Of a stretch of 64,000 nucleotides of DNA, positions 9,328-19,273 are shown one piece after another. A program made the translations under genes and the position numbers. Position 1 is the stretch's first letter, and every line of letters begins with the position of its first letter. Source of the DNA: Rahnella inusitata_A (GTDB lineage Bacteria > Pseudomonadota > Gammaproteobacteria > Enterobacterales > Enterobacteriaceae); contig NZ_CBCPJJ010000001.1 in the NCBI RefSeq assembly GCF_965118895.1, positions 1 to 64,000 of the forward strand, written 5' to 3'. The notes under the pieces were generated by a model that had not been told where the DNA came from, did no database searches, and saw nothing but the letters and a program-made list of their open reading frames with translations.

Positions 9328-10356
9328 ATGACTATTGAAGGCTTTTATCAGCCTCCGGGACGGGCAGCGCGTGAGGCTGCCCGCCTTTTTCTGGAAAACG
9401 GGCAGTTTGTGACGCTGGATACGCCTGAATCACAAACCCGCTTTACCCTCAGTGAGATTGACGTTTCTGATGCGCTGGGCACCATTCCCTTGTTTCTTAC
9501 GTTCCCCGACGGTAGCCGTTTTGTTCCCGCTGATGATGCAGCGTTTCGCCACTGGTTACTCAAACATCGCAAGCCGGGCTGGGTGTATCGTATGGAAAGC
9601 CATAAACGTGGCGTTGTCCTTACGCTGCTGGCGACCTGTCTGCTGATCGTTTTCTACGTCTATGAATTACTGCCGTGGGCCAGCAATGCGATTGCGCTGC
9701 GCATTCCGACCACGATTGAGCAAAACCTCGGTCGTCATACGATGACGCTTCTCCGGGCCAGTGATTTTCAGGATTCAGCGTTACCGCCAGATCGGCAGAA
9801 AGCGCTTCAGGTTCTGTTCAGCCAGGTAACGCCGCCGTCGTTGCGTAATGACCGGACACCAGTCAGCCTGAAACTGATGAATATTCCCGATGTGGCCAAT
9901 GCGTTTATGCTGGCTGACGGCACGCTGGTCCTCAGCGACAATCTGGTCGCCCTCAGCCCCGGCGATGACGCGCTGGCGGCGGTGATGCTGCATGAGATGG
10001 GGCATCACGTTTATCGTCATCCGATGCGCATGCTGGTGCGTTCTTCACTGGTGTCGCTGACGTTGTTGTGGATGACCGGTGATGTCACTGGTATTGGCGA
10101 TACGTTACTGCAGGCGGCGTCGCTGGCTAATGAGTTGCAGTTTTCACGCAATATGGAACGCGATGCAGATGACTGGGCAATAGTGGAAATGAAGCGCGAA
10201 GGGCGATCGCTGGAGCAAATGGAACAACTCTATTCGCTACTCGCGGCACAATCGCAGAAGGAAAAAATCAGCGACAACAATCTACCTGACTGGATGAGTA
10301 CGCACCCTGCGATGCAGTCGCGGATGGAACATATTCGGGATGCCGCAAGGCAATAG
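9328..10356 (+). CDS. M48-family membrane zinc metalloprotease
   Basis: 342-aa protein with one membrane segment near residues 92-110 and a zincin domain behind it. The HExxH site is HEMGHH at residues 222-227; the third zinc ligand is likely Glu277 in NMERDADDW, the usual ExxxD of M48 (HtpX/Ste24/Oma1) peptidases. The short N-terminal part before the helix is cytoplasmic or unknown. It starts 3 nt after yjgN. E. coli has no such gene between yjgN and valS, so it is a local insertion or a retained ancestral gene. The substrate is unknown; membrane-protein quality control is a guess from the family. Confidence 0.85.
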   Translation: MTIEGFYQPPGRAAREAARLFLENGQFVTLDTPESQTRFTLSEIDVSDALGTIPLFLTFPDGSRFVPADDAAFRHWLLKHRKPGWVYRMESHKRGVVLTLLATCLLIVFYVYELLPWASNAIALRIPTTIEQNLGRHTMTLLRASDFQDSALPPDRQKALQVLFSQVTPPSLRNDRTPVSLKLMNIPDVANAFMLADGTLVLSDNLVALSPGDDALAAVMLHEMGHHVYRHPMRMLVRSSLVSLTLLWMTGDVTGIGDTLLQAASLANELQFSRNMERDADDWAIVEMKREGRSLEQMEQLYSLLAAQSQKEKISDNNLPDWMSTHPAMQSRMEHIRDAARQ

Positions 10357-10385
10357 CAGGTTTTAAATCACTGAATCTGATGCAT

Positions 10386-10409
10386 AAAAAAGGCCGCTTG
10401 CGCGGCCTT
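10386..10409 (-). terminator. valS terminator (also ends the M48 gene)
   Basis: Stem AAGGCCGC/GCGGCCTT at 10390-10397 and 10402-10409 with a 4-nt loop. The A6 tract on its left is the T-run for minus-strand transcripts leaving valS. It lies between convergent genes. Confidence 0.8.
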
Positions 10410-10433
10410 CGTCATTTTAGGCATTCATCAACA

Positions 10434-13289
10434 TTACAGCGCAGCGATTGTTGCTTTCTGTTCTGCAATTTTGATTTTGACTTCACCGCAGGCTGCCAGA
10501 CGGTCGCGCTCTTTAGCGACAACGGCTTCCGGCGCACGCGCCACAAAACCTTCGTTAGACAGTTTGCCTTCGATAGACGCAATCTCACCGTCCAGTTTCG
10601 CCATCTCTTTGTCCAGACGCGCCAGCTCGGCGTCTTTATCAATCAGACCAGCCATTGGGATCAGCAGTTCAGCGCCTTCCACCAGTTTGGTGACAGACAC
10701 AGGGCCTTTGTCGCCGGCAGGCAGAATGGTAATGGACTCCAGACGCGCCAGAGACTGAATGAAGCTCAGGTTCTGTTCCACACGACGCTGTGCATCGGCA
10801 CTTGCGCCACGCAACAGCAGTTCCAGCGGCTTGGCCGGAGACAGGTTCATCTCGGCACGCACGTTACGGATTGCGATGATCGCCTGCTTGATCCACTCGA
10901 GATCGGCCAGCGCCAGTTCGTCCGTTTTGGCTGCATCAAATTCCGGGAAAGGTTGCAGCATGATGGTCTCTGCTGTGATGCCTTTCAACGTTTTCACGCG
11001 CTGCCAGATGGTTTCTGTGATGAACGGAATGATCGGGTGAGCAAGACGCAGCAGACCTTCCAGTACTTCCACCAGCGTATGACGGGTGCCGCGCAGTTGT
11101 GCTTCGCTGCCGCCGTTCATCACCGGTTTGGTGAGTTCCAGATACCAGTCGCAGAACTGGTTCCAGGTGAATTCATACAGAATGCTGGCGGCCAGATCGA
11201 AGCGGTAAGTGTCCATCGCATCGCGGTAGGCTTTCACCGTGCGGTTATACTCCGCGAGGATCCAGCGGTCAGCCAGCGACAGCTCCAGTTCGCCGCCGTT
11301 CAGACCACAATCCTGATCTTCTGTGTTCATCAGCACAAAGCGGCTGGCATTCCACAGTTTGTTACAGAAGTTGCGGTAACCCTCAAGGCGTTTCATATCC
11401 CAGTTGATGTCACGGCCGGTAGAAGCCAGTGCCGCCAGCGTGAAGCGCAGGGCGTCGGTGCCGTGCGGTTCGATGCCGTTCGGGAACTGCTTCTCGGTGC
11501 GTTTGCGGATTTTCTCCGCCAGCTGCGGCTGCATCATGTTGCCGGTACGTTTTTCCAGCAGGTCTTCCAGCGAGATACCGTCGATCATATCCAGCGGATC
11601 GATGACGTTACCTTTTGACTTGGACATTTTCTGCCCTTCGTCGTCGCGGATAAGCCCGGTCATGTAAACGGTGTTGAAGGGAACCTGTGGCTTGCCGTTT
11701 TCGTCTTTCACGAAGTGCATGGTCATCATGATCATGCGGGCGATCCAGAAGAAGATGATGTCGAAGCCGCTGACCACTACGCTTGAAGGATGGAAGGCTT
11801 TGAGATCAGGCGTCTGCTCTGGCCAGCCCAGCGTGGAGAAAGTCCACAGGCCGGAAGAGAACCAGGTATCAAGCACGTCTTCGTCTTGCGTCAGTACCAC
11901 GTCTGCGCCCAGATTGTTTTCGCTGCGCACTTCCGCTTCGTCACGACCAACGAACACGTTGCCTTCGGCGTCATACCACGCCGGAATGCGGTGTCCCCAC
12001 CACAGCTGACGGGAAATACACCAGTCCTGAATATCGCGCATCCAGCTGAAGTACATGTTCTCGTACTGTTTCGGTACGAACTGAATTTCGCCTGTTTCTA
12101 CGGCTTCCACCGCGACTTTCGCCAGCGGCGCTGTGCGCACGTACCACTGGTCGGTCAGCATCGGTTCAATTACCACACCGCCACGGTCGCCGTAAGGTAC
12201 GGTCAGATCATGAGGTTTGATTTCTTCCAGCAGGCCGGCTTCTTCAAACGCTGCCACCACGGCTTTACGTGCGGCAAAGCGCTCAAGGCCACGGAACTTC
12301 TCAGGAATGTCGTTGCTGCACGCGTCGCTTTCTTCACCGTTGGTGTCGAACACTTCAGCGGTCTGGCGGATGTCGCCGTCGAACGTCAGGATATTGATCA
12401 TCGGCAGGCCGTGACGTTTCCCGACTTCATAGTCGTTAAAGTCGTGCGCCGGGGTGATCTTCACACAACCGGTGCCTTTTTCCATATCGGCGTGTTCATC
12501 GCCCAGAATGGGAATGCGACGACCGACCAGTGGCAGAATTATCTCTTTGCCGATCAGGTCTTTGTAACGCGGATCTTCCGGGTTCACTGCCACGCCGGTA
12601 TCACCAAGTACGGTTTCCGGACGGGTGGTGGCGACCACCAGATAATCTTTGCCTTCAGCAGTTTTCGCGCCGTCAGCCAGCGGATAACGCAGGTGCCACA
12701 TGGATCCTTTGGACTCGCGGTTTTCGACTTCGAGGTCAGAAATCGCAGTGCGCAGTTTTGGATCCCAGTTCACCAGACGTTTGCCACGGTAAATCAGGTC
12801 TTCTTTGTACAGACGGACAAACACTTCGCGTACGGCGTTGGACAAGCCTTCATCCATGGTGAAGCGCTCGCGCTCCCAGTCCACGGAGTCGCCGAGACGG
12901 CGCATCTGGCGGGTAATGGTGCCGCCGGATTCTGCTTTCCAGTCCCAAATTTTGTCGATGAATGCTTCACGGCCATAGTCGTGGCGGGTTTTGCCTTCTT
13001 CAGCGGCGATCTTACGTTCAACCACCATCTGCGTTGCGATACCCGCATGGTCAGTCCCCGCCTGCCACAGGGTGTTTTTCCCCTGCATGCGCTGATAGCG
13101 GATCATGGCGTCCATGATGGTTTGCTGGAAAGCATGACCCATGTGCAAGCTGCCGGTGACGTTCGGCGGCGGGATCATGATGGCAAAGCTTTCTTTACTG
13201 GTATCACCATGTGGCTTGAAATAGCCCTGTTGTTCCCAGTGCTCGTAAAGCGGCTGCTCGATGTCTTGCGGGTTATATGTCTTATCCAT
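10434..13289 (-). CDS. valS: valyl-tRNA synthetase
   Basis: Class I aminoacyl-tRNA synthetase that charges tRNA-Val and edits threonine. 951 aa, the same length as the E. coli enzyme. The HIGH-like signature is HMGH (about residues 49-52, in PPPNVTGSLHMGHAF) and KMSKS lies near 555. The C-terminal coiled-coil arm (DKDAELARLDKEMAKLDGEI) is present. The start overlaps the end of holC by 8 nt, as in E. coli, so the two genes are translationally coupled. Confidence 0.97.
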   Translation of the reverse strand: MDKTYNPQDIEQPLYEHWEQQGYFKPHGDTSKESFAIMIPPPNVTGSLHMGHAFQQTIMDAMIRYQRMQGKNTLWQAGTDHAGIATQMVVERKIAAEEGKTRHDYGREAFIDKIWDWKAESGGTITRQMRRLGDSVDWERERFTMDEGLSNAVREVFVRLYKEDLIYRGKRLVNWDPKLRTAISDLEVENRESKGSMWHLRYPLADGAKTAEGKDYLVVATTRPETVLGDTGVAVNPEDPRYKDLIGKEIILPLVGRRIPILGDEHADMEKGTGCVKITPAHDFNDYEVGKRHGLPMINILTFDGDIRQTAEVFDTNGEESDACSNDIPEKFRGLERFAARKAVVAAFEEAGLLEEIKPHDLTVPYGDRGGVVIEPMLTDQWYVRTAPLAKVAVEAVETGEIQFVPKQYENMYFSWMRDIQDWCISRQLWWGHRIPAWYDAEGNVFVGRDEAEVRSENNLGADVVLTQDEDVLDTWFSSGLWTFSTLGWPEQTPDLKAFHPSSVVVSGFDIIFFWIARMIMMTMHFVKDENGKPQVPFNTVYMTGLIRDDEGQKMSKSKGNVIDPLDMIDGISLEDLLEKRTGNMMQPQLAEKIRKRTEKQFPNGIEPHGTDALRFTLAALASTGRDINWDMKRLEGYRNFCNKLWNASRFVLMNTEDQDCGLNGGELELSLADRWILAEYNRTVKAYRDAMDTYRFDLAASILYEFTWNQFCDWYLELTKPVMNGGSEAQLRGTRHTLVEVLEGLLRLAHPIIPFITETIWQRVKTLKGITAETIMLQPFPEFDAAKTDELALADLEWIKQAIIAIRNVRAEMNLSPAKPLELLLRGASADAQRRVEQNLSFIQSLARLESITILPAGDKGPVSVTKLVEGAELLIPMAGLIDKDAELARLDKEMAKLDGEIASIEGKLSNEGFVARAPEAVVAKERDRLAACGEVKIKIAEQKATIAAL

Positions 13290-13767
13290 TTCGCTTCGTA
13301 TTTTCGTCGGTCGATGTGGTGACTGAGGGCGGCGTGGCCGTCGTCAAAGAGAAACCCACGCTGCGATAGGCTTTGTAGCGTTCGCGCGCAAGTTGTTTAA
13401 GGGAATCTTCGTAAGGAACGAAGTCTACCACTTCATGGAAAGCAGTAGCAAAATCTGCAAATTCTGGCAAAAGGCTGATCAGCAGGTCACGTGGCGCATT
13501 GCCACGTTTTCCCGGCCAGCAGAGCTCCACCGGTGCGCCAAAACGCGGGCCTTCGCCGGCCAGGTTGTGCGGCACGAAGTGGGTCGGATCGCGCTTCCAG
13601 AGTGCTTCATCCAGACGCTCGGCCTGTGCCTGACTTTCACAAGCCAGCAGGACACGTTTGCCCATCCGGTAACGTTCAGCGGCGACCTGACAGGCCAGCG
13701 CTTCGTGCGAGCTGAGCTCGCCACTGGCATCCGGCGCATCGAGAAGAAAGAAGGTTGCCTGTTTCAT
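13282..13767 (-). CDS. holC: DNA polymerase III chi subunit
   Basis: Clamp-loader accessory subunit that joins SSB to the psi subunit (HolD, encoded at 54779 in this same window). The N-terminus matches E. coli HolC (FFLLD, then LACQVAAERYR and RVLLACES). The length of 161 exceeds the E. coli 147 because of a low-complexity Thr/Ser-rich tail after about residue 140. It sits between pepA and valS and overlaps valS by 8 nt. Confidence 0.93.
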   Translation of the reverse strand: MKQATFFLLDAPDASGELSSHEALACQVAAERYRMGKRVLLACESQAQAERLDEALWKRDPTHFVPHNLAGEGPRFGAPVELCWPGKRGNAPRDLLISLLPEFADFATAFHEVVDFVPYEDSLKQLARERYKAYRSVGFSLTTATPPSVTTSTDENTKRNG

Positions 13768-13789
13768 GATGAGTTCACTGTGCTGCTGA

Positions 13790-13819
13790 GAAAAAACAGG
13801 GGCGCAACTGGGTGCGCCC
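13790..13819 (-). terminator. pepA terminator
   Basis: Stem GGGCGCA/TGCGCCC at 13800-13819, read on the minus strand and followed there by a T6 run (A-tract 13791-13796). It lies between the pepA end and the holC start. Confidence 0.75.
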
Positions 13820-13888
13820 GCCTGTGAAGGGGTTGGCGAACCAAACCCCGATTGTCAAAATTATACCTTATTTGACGGGTGAATCAGA

Positions 13889-15400
13889 TCATTCATCACC
13901 GTCAAGACCGGCACGGTTCAGCAGGAACTGTGCCAGCAGTGCGACAGGGCGACCGGTCGCCCCTTTATTTTTCCCTGAACGCCACGCCGTACCGGCGATG
14001 TCCAGATGCGCCCAGCTGTATTTGCGGGTAAAGCGCGACAGGAAGCAACCGGCGGTAATAGCACCGCCCGCGCGGCCACCAATGTTCGCCATATCCGCAA
14101 AGTTGGAATCCAGCTGTTCCTGATATTCATCCGCCAGCGGCAGACGCCATGCGCGGTCACCCGCCTGTTCAGATGCGCCGATAAGCTCGTGCGCCAGCGG
14201 ATTGTGGTTCGACAGCAAGCCGGTGATGTGATGGCCGAGGGCGATCACACAGGCGCCGGTCAGCGTGGCGACGTCAATCACCAGCTCAGGATCGAAACGT
14301 TCGACGTAAGTCAGCGCATCGCACAGAACCAGACGGCCTTCGGCATCGGTATTGAGCACTTCGACGGTCTGACCTGACATCGACGTGAGTACATCGCCAG
14401 GACGGAACGCCTGACCGCCAGGCATGTTTTCACAGCCTGCCAGCACGCCCACAACGTTGAGTGGCAGATTCAGTTCAGCCACTACACGCATGGCGCCATA
14501 GACCGCTGCTGCGCCGCACATGTCGTACTTCATTTCATCCATGTCAGCCGCAGGCTTGATGGAAATACCGCCGGAATCGAAGGTCAGGCCTTTACCGACG
14601 AGCACGATAGGCTTAGCGTCCGGATTCGGATTGCCCTTATATTCCATCACCGACATCAGCGATTCGTTTTTCGAACCCTGACCGACGGCCAGATAGGCAT
14701 TCATTCCCAGCTCTTTCATCTGCTGCTCGCCGATGACGCGCGTGGTGATGTTGGTGCTGAACGCGTCGGCAAGCTGACGCGCCTGCGACGCCAGATAAGC
14801 GGCGTTACAGATGTTAGGTGGCATGTTGCCGAGGTCTTTCGCCGCTTTGATACCGGCGGACACCGCCAGGCCGTGCTGGATAGCGCGTTCACCGCTGGTC
14901 AGTTCACGGCGCGTTGGCACGTTAAAGACCATTTTGCGCAGCGGACGGCGTGGTTCGACTTTATTGCTTTTCAGCTGATCGAAGGTATAAAGCGACTCTT
15001 TGGAGGTTTCGACCGCCTGACGCACTTTCCAATAAGTATTACGCCCTTTAACGTGCAGCTCGGTGAGGAAGCAAACGGCCTCCATAGAACCGGTGTCGTT
15101 GAGGGTATTGATCGTTTTCTGGATAACTTGTTTGTACTGGCGCTCATCCAGTTCGCGTTCTTTGCCACAGCCAATCAGCAAAATGCGTTCTGAAAGAATA
15201 TTCGGTACATGATGCAGCAACAGGGTCTGACCCACTTTGCCTTCAAGTTCGCCACGGCGAAGCAGGGCGCTGATGTAGCCATCACTGATTTTATCGAGTT
15301 GTTCGGCAATCGGTGACAGACGGCGAGGTTCGAAAACGCCGACTACAATACAGGCACTGCGTTGTTTTTCCGGGCTACCGCTTTTTACGCTGAACTCCAT
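13889..15400 (-). CDS. pepA: leucyl aminopeptidase PepA (M17)
   Basis: Hexameric, two-metal cytosolic aminopeptidase. In E. coli it also binds DNA as XerA/CarP for plasmid recombination and carAB control. 503 aa, as in E. coli. The M17 signature NTDAEGRL (about residue 350) supplies metal ligands, and GKGLTFDSGG and MCGAAAV give further active-site residues. It is transcribed divergently from lptF across a 277-nt intergenic region. The assignment is secure from the motifs and the conserved holC-pepA-lptF order. Confidence 0.96.
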   Translation of the reverse strand: MEFSVKSGSPEKQRSACIVVGVFEPRRLSPIAEQLDKISDGYISALLRRGELEGKVGQTLLLHHVPNILSERILLIGCGKERELDERQYKQVIQKTINTLNDTGSMEAVCFLTELHVKGRNTYWKVRQAVETSKESLYTFDQLKSNKVEPRRPLRKMVFNVPTRRELTSGERAIQHGLAVSAGIKAAKDLGNMPPNICNAAYLASQARQLADAFSTNITTRVIGEQQMKELGMNAYLAVGQGSKNESLMSVMEYKGNPNPDAKPIVLVGKGLTFDSGGISIKPAADMDEMKYDMCGAAAVYGAMRVVAELNLPLNVVGVLAGCENMPGGQAFRPGDVLTSMSGQTVEVLNTDAEGRLVLCDALTYVERFDPELVIDVATLTGACVIALGHHITGLLSNHNPLAHELIGASEQAGDRAWRLPLADEYQEQLDSNFADMANIGGRAGGAITAGCFLSRFTRKYSWAHLDIAGTAWRSGKNKGATGRPVALLAQFLLNRAGLDGDE

Positions 15401-15677
15401 GCACTCTCCTGAATCTTAAAGACAAGGGCGGGAGGTACGGCTAGAATGGTCGCCGGAGATACTCTCCCGTCATTGTGTTAACGACCTGTGTTAACCTTAA
15501 ACGGCGTTAGTTTTTATTTTGGCGGCTATAAGCATGTTCCTATAGGACACCCCAATTCTCGGTGTTGTAATACTATTTTAGCTGTGAAGGTTGCCATATG
15601 ATGAGAATAAATGACGGATTAGCGATGAAACTAGCGATTTTCCTTCAAAAAGACAAGTTTTCACAGGCGTATTAAGC
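15401..15677. promoter_or_regulatory. divergent pepA/lptFG promoter region
   Basis: 277 nt of non-coding sequence between divergent essential genes; promoters for both directions must lie here. It is AT-rich toward lptF. I could not fix individual promoter elements with confidence. Confidence 0.5.
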
Positions 15678-16772
15678 GTGATCATCATTAGATATCTGGT
15701 TAGGGAAACCTTCAAGAGCCAATTTGCCATTCTCTTCATTCTGCTTCTCATCTTCTTTTGTCAGAAGCTGGTCAGGGTGCTTGGAGCGGCAGTCGATGGC
15801 GATATCCCAACAAATTTGGTTCTGTCACTTCTGGGTTTAGGTATTCCGGAAATGGCGCAGCTTATCCTTCCTCTCAGCCTTTTCCTCGGCTTGCTGATGA
15901 CGCTCGGGAAACTGTATACCGACAGTGAAATCACAGTCATGCATGCCTGTGGCCTCGGAAAACGGTCACTGGTCATCGCTGCACTGGTTTTGGCGTTATT
16001 TACCTCAGTTTTCGCTGGCATTAACGCTATCTGGCTTAGCCCCTGGTCATCCAAACATCAGGACGCGGTTCTGGCAGAAGCCAAAGCCAACCCGAGCATG
16101 GCGGCGATGGTCGAAGGCCAGTTCCAGCAGGCGCAAAACGGCAATGCGGTGCTGTTCGTCGGCAGCGTGAAGGGCAAAGAATTCCATAACGTTTTCCTGG
16201 CGCAGCTGCGCCCTAGTGGTAATCAGCGTCCTTCCGTCGTGGTGGCTGATAAAGGCCACATGCTACAGCGCCCGGATGGTTCTCAGGTTGTTACTCTCGA
16301 TCAGGGCACCCGTTACGAAGGCACCGCGCTGCTGCGTGACTTCCGCATCACCGATTTCACCGACTATCTCGCCGTGATCGGACATCAGACCGTGCAGCTG
16401 GATCCGAACGAGTCCGATCAGATGACTATGTCGCAACTGTGGCATTCCGATGAACCGGAAGCTCGCTCTGAGCTGAACTGGCGCTTAACGCTTATCGTGT
16501 CTGTGTTCATCATGGCGCTGTTAGTGGTTCCGCTGAGCGTGGTGAACCCGCGTCAGGGCCGCGTTCTGAGTATGTTACCGGCGATCCTCCTTTATCTGAT
16601 TTTCTTCCTGCTGCAAACCTCGCTGCGCTCCAACGGCGCAAAAGGCAAGCTGGATCCGATGATCTGGATGTGGGGAACGAACCTGGTCTACTTCGGGCTG
16701 GCATTGATTCTGAATGCATGGGATACGTTGCCGGTTCGTAAGTTCCGTGCACGCTTGAGAGGAGCTGCCTGA
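15678..16772 (+). CDS. lptF: LPS export ABC transporter permease LptF
   Basis: Inner-membrane half of the LptB2FGC machine, which extracts lipopolysaccharide and pushes it along the Lpt bridge. 364 aa (E. coli 366). Three membrane helices precede a large periplasmic jellyroll (about residues 125-260) and three follow. Opening residues MIIIRYLVRE and the VVPLSVVNPRQGRVLSMLPA region match the E. coli protein. The start codon is GTG 15678, as the alignment requires. The stop TGA overlaps the lptG start, so the partners are coupled. Confidence 0.95.
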   Translation: MIIIRYLVRETFKSQFAILFILLLIFFCQKLVRVLGAAVDGDIPTNLVLSLLGLGIPEMAQLILPLSLFLGLLMTLGKLYTDSEITVMHACGLGKRSLVIAALVLALFTSVFAGINAIWLSPWSSKHQDAVLAEAKANPSMAAMVEGQFQQAQNGNAVLFVGSVKGKEFHNVFLAQLRPSGNQRPSVVVADKGHMLQRPDGSQVVTLDQGTRYEGTALLRDFRITDFTDYLAVIGHQTVQLDPNESDQMTMSQLWHSDEPEARSELNWRLTLIVSVFIMALLVVPLSVVNPRQGRVLSMLPAILLYLIFFLLQTSLRSNGAKGKLDPMIWMWGTNLVYFGLALILNAWDTLPVRKFRARLRGAA

Positions 16773-17842
16773 TGTTTGGCGTATTAGACCGGTACATCGG
16801 TCGCACTATCTTCAACACCATCATGATGACGTTGTTCATGCTGGTGTCACTCTCTGGCATCATCAAGTTTGTCGACCAGCTGCGTAAAGTCGGGCAGGGC
16901 GGATATTCAGCGGCGGGCGCCGGGCTTTACACCTTACTCAGCGTGCCAAAAGATATCGAAATCTTCTTCCCGATGGCGGCTTTGCTGGGCGCATTACTGG
17001 GTCTGGGCACGCTGGCCACCCGCAGTGAACTGGTGGTGATGCAGGCATCGGGTTTCACCCGCATGCAGATTGCTGCATCGGTGATGAAAACCGCGATCCC
17101 GCTGGTGCTGCTGACCATGGCGATCGGCGAGTGGGTGGCCCCGCAGGGCGAGCAGATGGCGCGTAACTACCGTGCGCAGCAGATGTACGGCGGATCACTG
17201 CTTTCCACTCAGAATGGATTGTGGGCGAAAGACGGTCATGACTTTATTTATATCGAACGCGTGGCGGGCGAGAAAGAGCTGACCGGCGTGAACATCTATC
17301 ACTTCGATAACGCAAATAAGCTGCAATCGGTGCGTTATGCCTCCTCCGCGACCTTCGATAACGGCGAGTGGAAACTGTCGCAGGTGGATGAATCCGACCT
17401 GACCGATAAGCTGCAAATCACCGGCTCCCAGACGCTGACCGGCGTGTGGAAAACCAATCTGACTCCGGACAAGCTGGGCGTTGTGGCGCTCGACCCGGAT
17501 GCGCTGTCGATAAGCGGCCTCTACAACTACGTCAAATACCTGAAGCAGAGCGGGCAGGAGTCCAAACGTTATCAGCTCAACATGTGGAGTAAGATCTTCT
17601 CGCCACTGTCCGTTGCGGTGATGATGCTGATGGCGCTGTCCTTCATCTTCGGCCCGCTGCGCAGCGTACCGATGGGGGTACGCGTAGTAACGGGGATTTG
17701 CTTCGGTTTCCTGTTCTACGTACTTGACCAGATTTTCGGTCCGCTGAGCCTGGTTTACAGCATTCCGCCGATATTAGGCGCGCTGTTGCCAAGCGGGTTG
17801 TTCTTTGTCATCAGCATGTATTTGCTGTTGAAGAAGAAGTAA
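16772..17842 (+). CDS. lptG: LPS export ABC transporter permease LptG
   Basis: Partner permease of LptF. 356 aa (E. coli 360), with the same three-helix, periplasmic beta-jellyroll, three-helix plan. LDRYIGRTI at the N-terminus and FGPLRSVPMGVRVVTG near residue 290 are typical. It overlaps the end of lptF by one base (TGATG). A strong terminator follows 18 nt after the stop. Confidence 0.95.
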   Translation: MFGVLDRYIGRTIFNTIMMTLFMLVSLSGIIKFVDQLRKVGQGGYSAAGAGLYTLLSVPKDIEIFFPMAALLGALLGLGTLATRSELVVMQASGFTRMQIAASVMKTAIPLVLLTMAIGEWVAPQGEQMARNYRAQQMYGGSLLSTQNGLWAKDGHDFIYIERVAGEKELTGVNIYHFDNANKLQSVRYASSATFDNGEWKLSQVDESDLTDKLQITGSQTLTGVWKTNLTPDKLGVVALDPDALSISGLYNYVKYLKQSGQESKRYQLNMWSKIFSPLSVAVMMLMALSFIFGPLRSVPMGVRVVTGICFGFLFYVLDQIFGPLSLVYSIPPILGALLPSGLFFVISMYLLLKKK

Positions 17843-17860
17843 AACCGCCGTGTCAGAAAC

Positions 17861-17888
17861 AAAAAAGCAGGCTGAGCCTGCTTTTTTT
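17861..17888. terminator. bidirectional terminator between lptG and ampH
   Basis: Perfect stem AAAAAAGCAGGC/GCCTGCTTTTTT with a 3-nt loop, T-run on both strands. It lies between convergent genes. Confidence 0.95.
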
Positions 17889-17914
17889 ACGTCTGTCTGT
17901 TGGCATCTGAGCTG

Positions 17915-19054
17915 TCAGATTTCGTTATTTCTCACCAGCTCAGCGACCAGATCGTTCACGCCATCGCTCATGTTTTTGAACTTGGTCAGTTCGCTGCGGG
18001 TGACCACCACGAACACGCCGATACCGCGTTGCGGTACCATCGCGACATAAGTAATAAAGCCACCGCCGCCACCGGTTTTCTGGATGATGCGCGGCAACAG
18101 CGGCGTCGGTGCCATCGTTACCCAGCCCATACCCAGCGAATCGGCCATGCCCGGTACGTCCATGCCTTTCAGCGACACTAAATCTGAACGTTTGTAGTAC
18201 ATCTTCTGCGCCATTTCGGCGGTGGTGGTGCGCTGCCCGAGGAACTGGCGCATCCAGCGGCCCATGTCGGCTGGCGTGGAATACAGGCCGCCGCTGCCCG
18301 CTGCGGCGAGGGTATTGATACAAGGGCTTGGACGCAGGCCGACCATCAGCCGCGAACACTGGCTCGCGTTAGGCGTCAGCGTGGTATCGGTCATGCCCAG
18401 CGGCTGGGTAATCTGTTCGCGCAGCAGCTGCGGATACGGTTTATTCGCCGCTTTTGATAACGCATCGGAAAGCAGGTCAAACGCCAGATTCGAATAAGAT
18501 GCGCGGGCACCCGGTGGCACGGTCAGTTTAGCGACGCTCAGCCAGTTCCAGCGATCGCTTTTGGTCGGCCAGGTAAAGACATTACGGTGTGCAACGCCGC
18601 CCGGCTGCTCACGCGGCAGGCCGCTGGTGTGCGTCGCCAGATTCAGCAGCGTGATCGGATTGGTGCCGCTGTAACTCGGCACTCGGGCGCCCGCTGGCGC
18701 GTACTTGCGCAGCGGGTCATTAATGCTGACTTTGCCCTGCTGCGCCATTTTGACCAAGACTTCGCTGGTGATGAGTTTGGTCAGCGAGGCGATACGCACC
18801 ACGGAGTCTTCACGCGGACGCACATCGGAACCGGGGCGGGTTTCGCCGAAACTGCGGAAAACCTGCTGGTTGTTATCCACCACCACCAGCGCCATTCCCA
18901 TTGCGCCGCTGCCGTAAAAAATGTGTTCTGCATGGTCATCCACGACCTGCGACGCCAGACGCGCATTTTGCTGCGCGTGGCTCCATAAAGGCGTACTGGC
19001 AAAGGCCAGCGAGAGGAGCGAAAGAGAGATTTTTTTCAACAAGCGGATATCCAT
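17915..19054 (-). CDS. ampH: D-Ala-D-Ala carboxypeptidase/endopeptidase AmpH
   Basis: Class C-type penicillin-binding protein that trims peptidoglycan cross-links and takes part in peptidoglycan recycling in the periplasm. With ATG 19054 the protein is 379 aa (E. coli AmpH 385) and opens with a clear signal peptide ending near SHAQQ. The catalytic SxxK is SLTK (Ser90, Lys93), the YxN motif is YSN (187-189) and KTG lies near residue 335. The upstream in-frame extension to 19150 has no signal-peptide logic and is rejected. It converges with lptG. Confidence 0.9.
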   Translation of the reverse strand: MDIRLLKKISLSLLSLAFASTPLWSHAQQNARLASQVVDDHAEHIFYGSGAMGMALVVVDNNQQVFRSFGETRPGSDVRPREDSVVRIASLTKLITSEVLVKMAQQGKVSINDPLRKYAPAGARVPSYSGTNPITLLNLATHTSGLPREQPGGVAHRNVFTWPTKSDRWNWLSVAKLTVPPGARASYSNLAFDLLSDALSKAANKPYPQLLREQITQPLGMTDTTLTPNASQCSRLMVGLRPSPCINTLAAAGSGGLYSTPADMGRWMRQFLGQRTTTAEMAQKMYYKRSDLVSLKGMDVPGMADSLGMGWVTMAPTPLLPRIIQKTGGGGGFITYVAMVPQRGIGVFVVVTRSELTKFKNMSDGVNDLVAELVRNNEI

Positions 19055-19216
19055 CAACAGGCCATTAACGATTCGTAATTTGTATATTAATGCGAAGTTT
19101 CTGAAACGGCATGGGAAAAAAGCGCTCAATCCAAAGATATTTGTCAGCAAAACCTCCTCGCAATGCGGCCAATGCCTGTTTTTTCAACACTTAAACCGAA
19201 CAAGGTGGGATAACTA

Positions 19217-19244
19217 TTGCGTGACCTGCTGGGCTGGGTATAAT
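19217..19244 (+). promoter_or_regulatory. promoter of tRNA-Leu(CAA)
   Basis: TTGCGT at 19217-19222, 16-nt spacer, consensus TATAAT at 19239-19244, then a GC-rich discriminator (GCCCACG). This is typical of a stringently controlled tRNA promoter, about 30 nt before the tRNA. Confidence 0.75.
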
Positions 19245-19273
19245 GCCCACGTTTTCCGCATACTACTTTCTGT

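Noticed and set aside
10380..11618. Long plus-strand frames over valS, also 11790-13322
   Set aside because: Antisense to valS, rich in Phe/His/Gln, no ribosome binding site.
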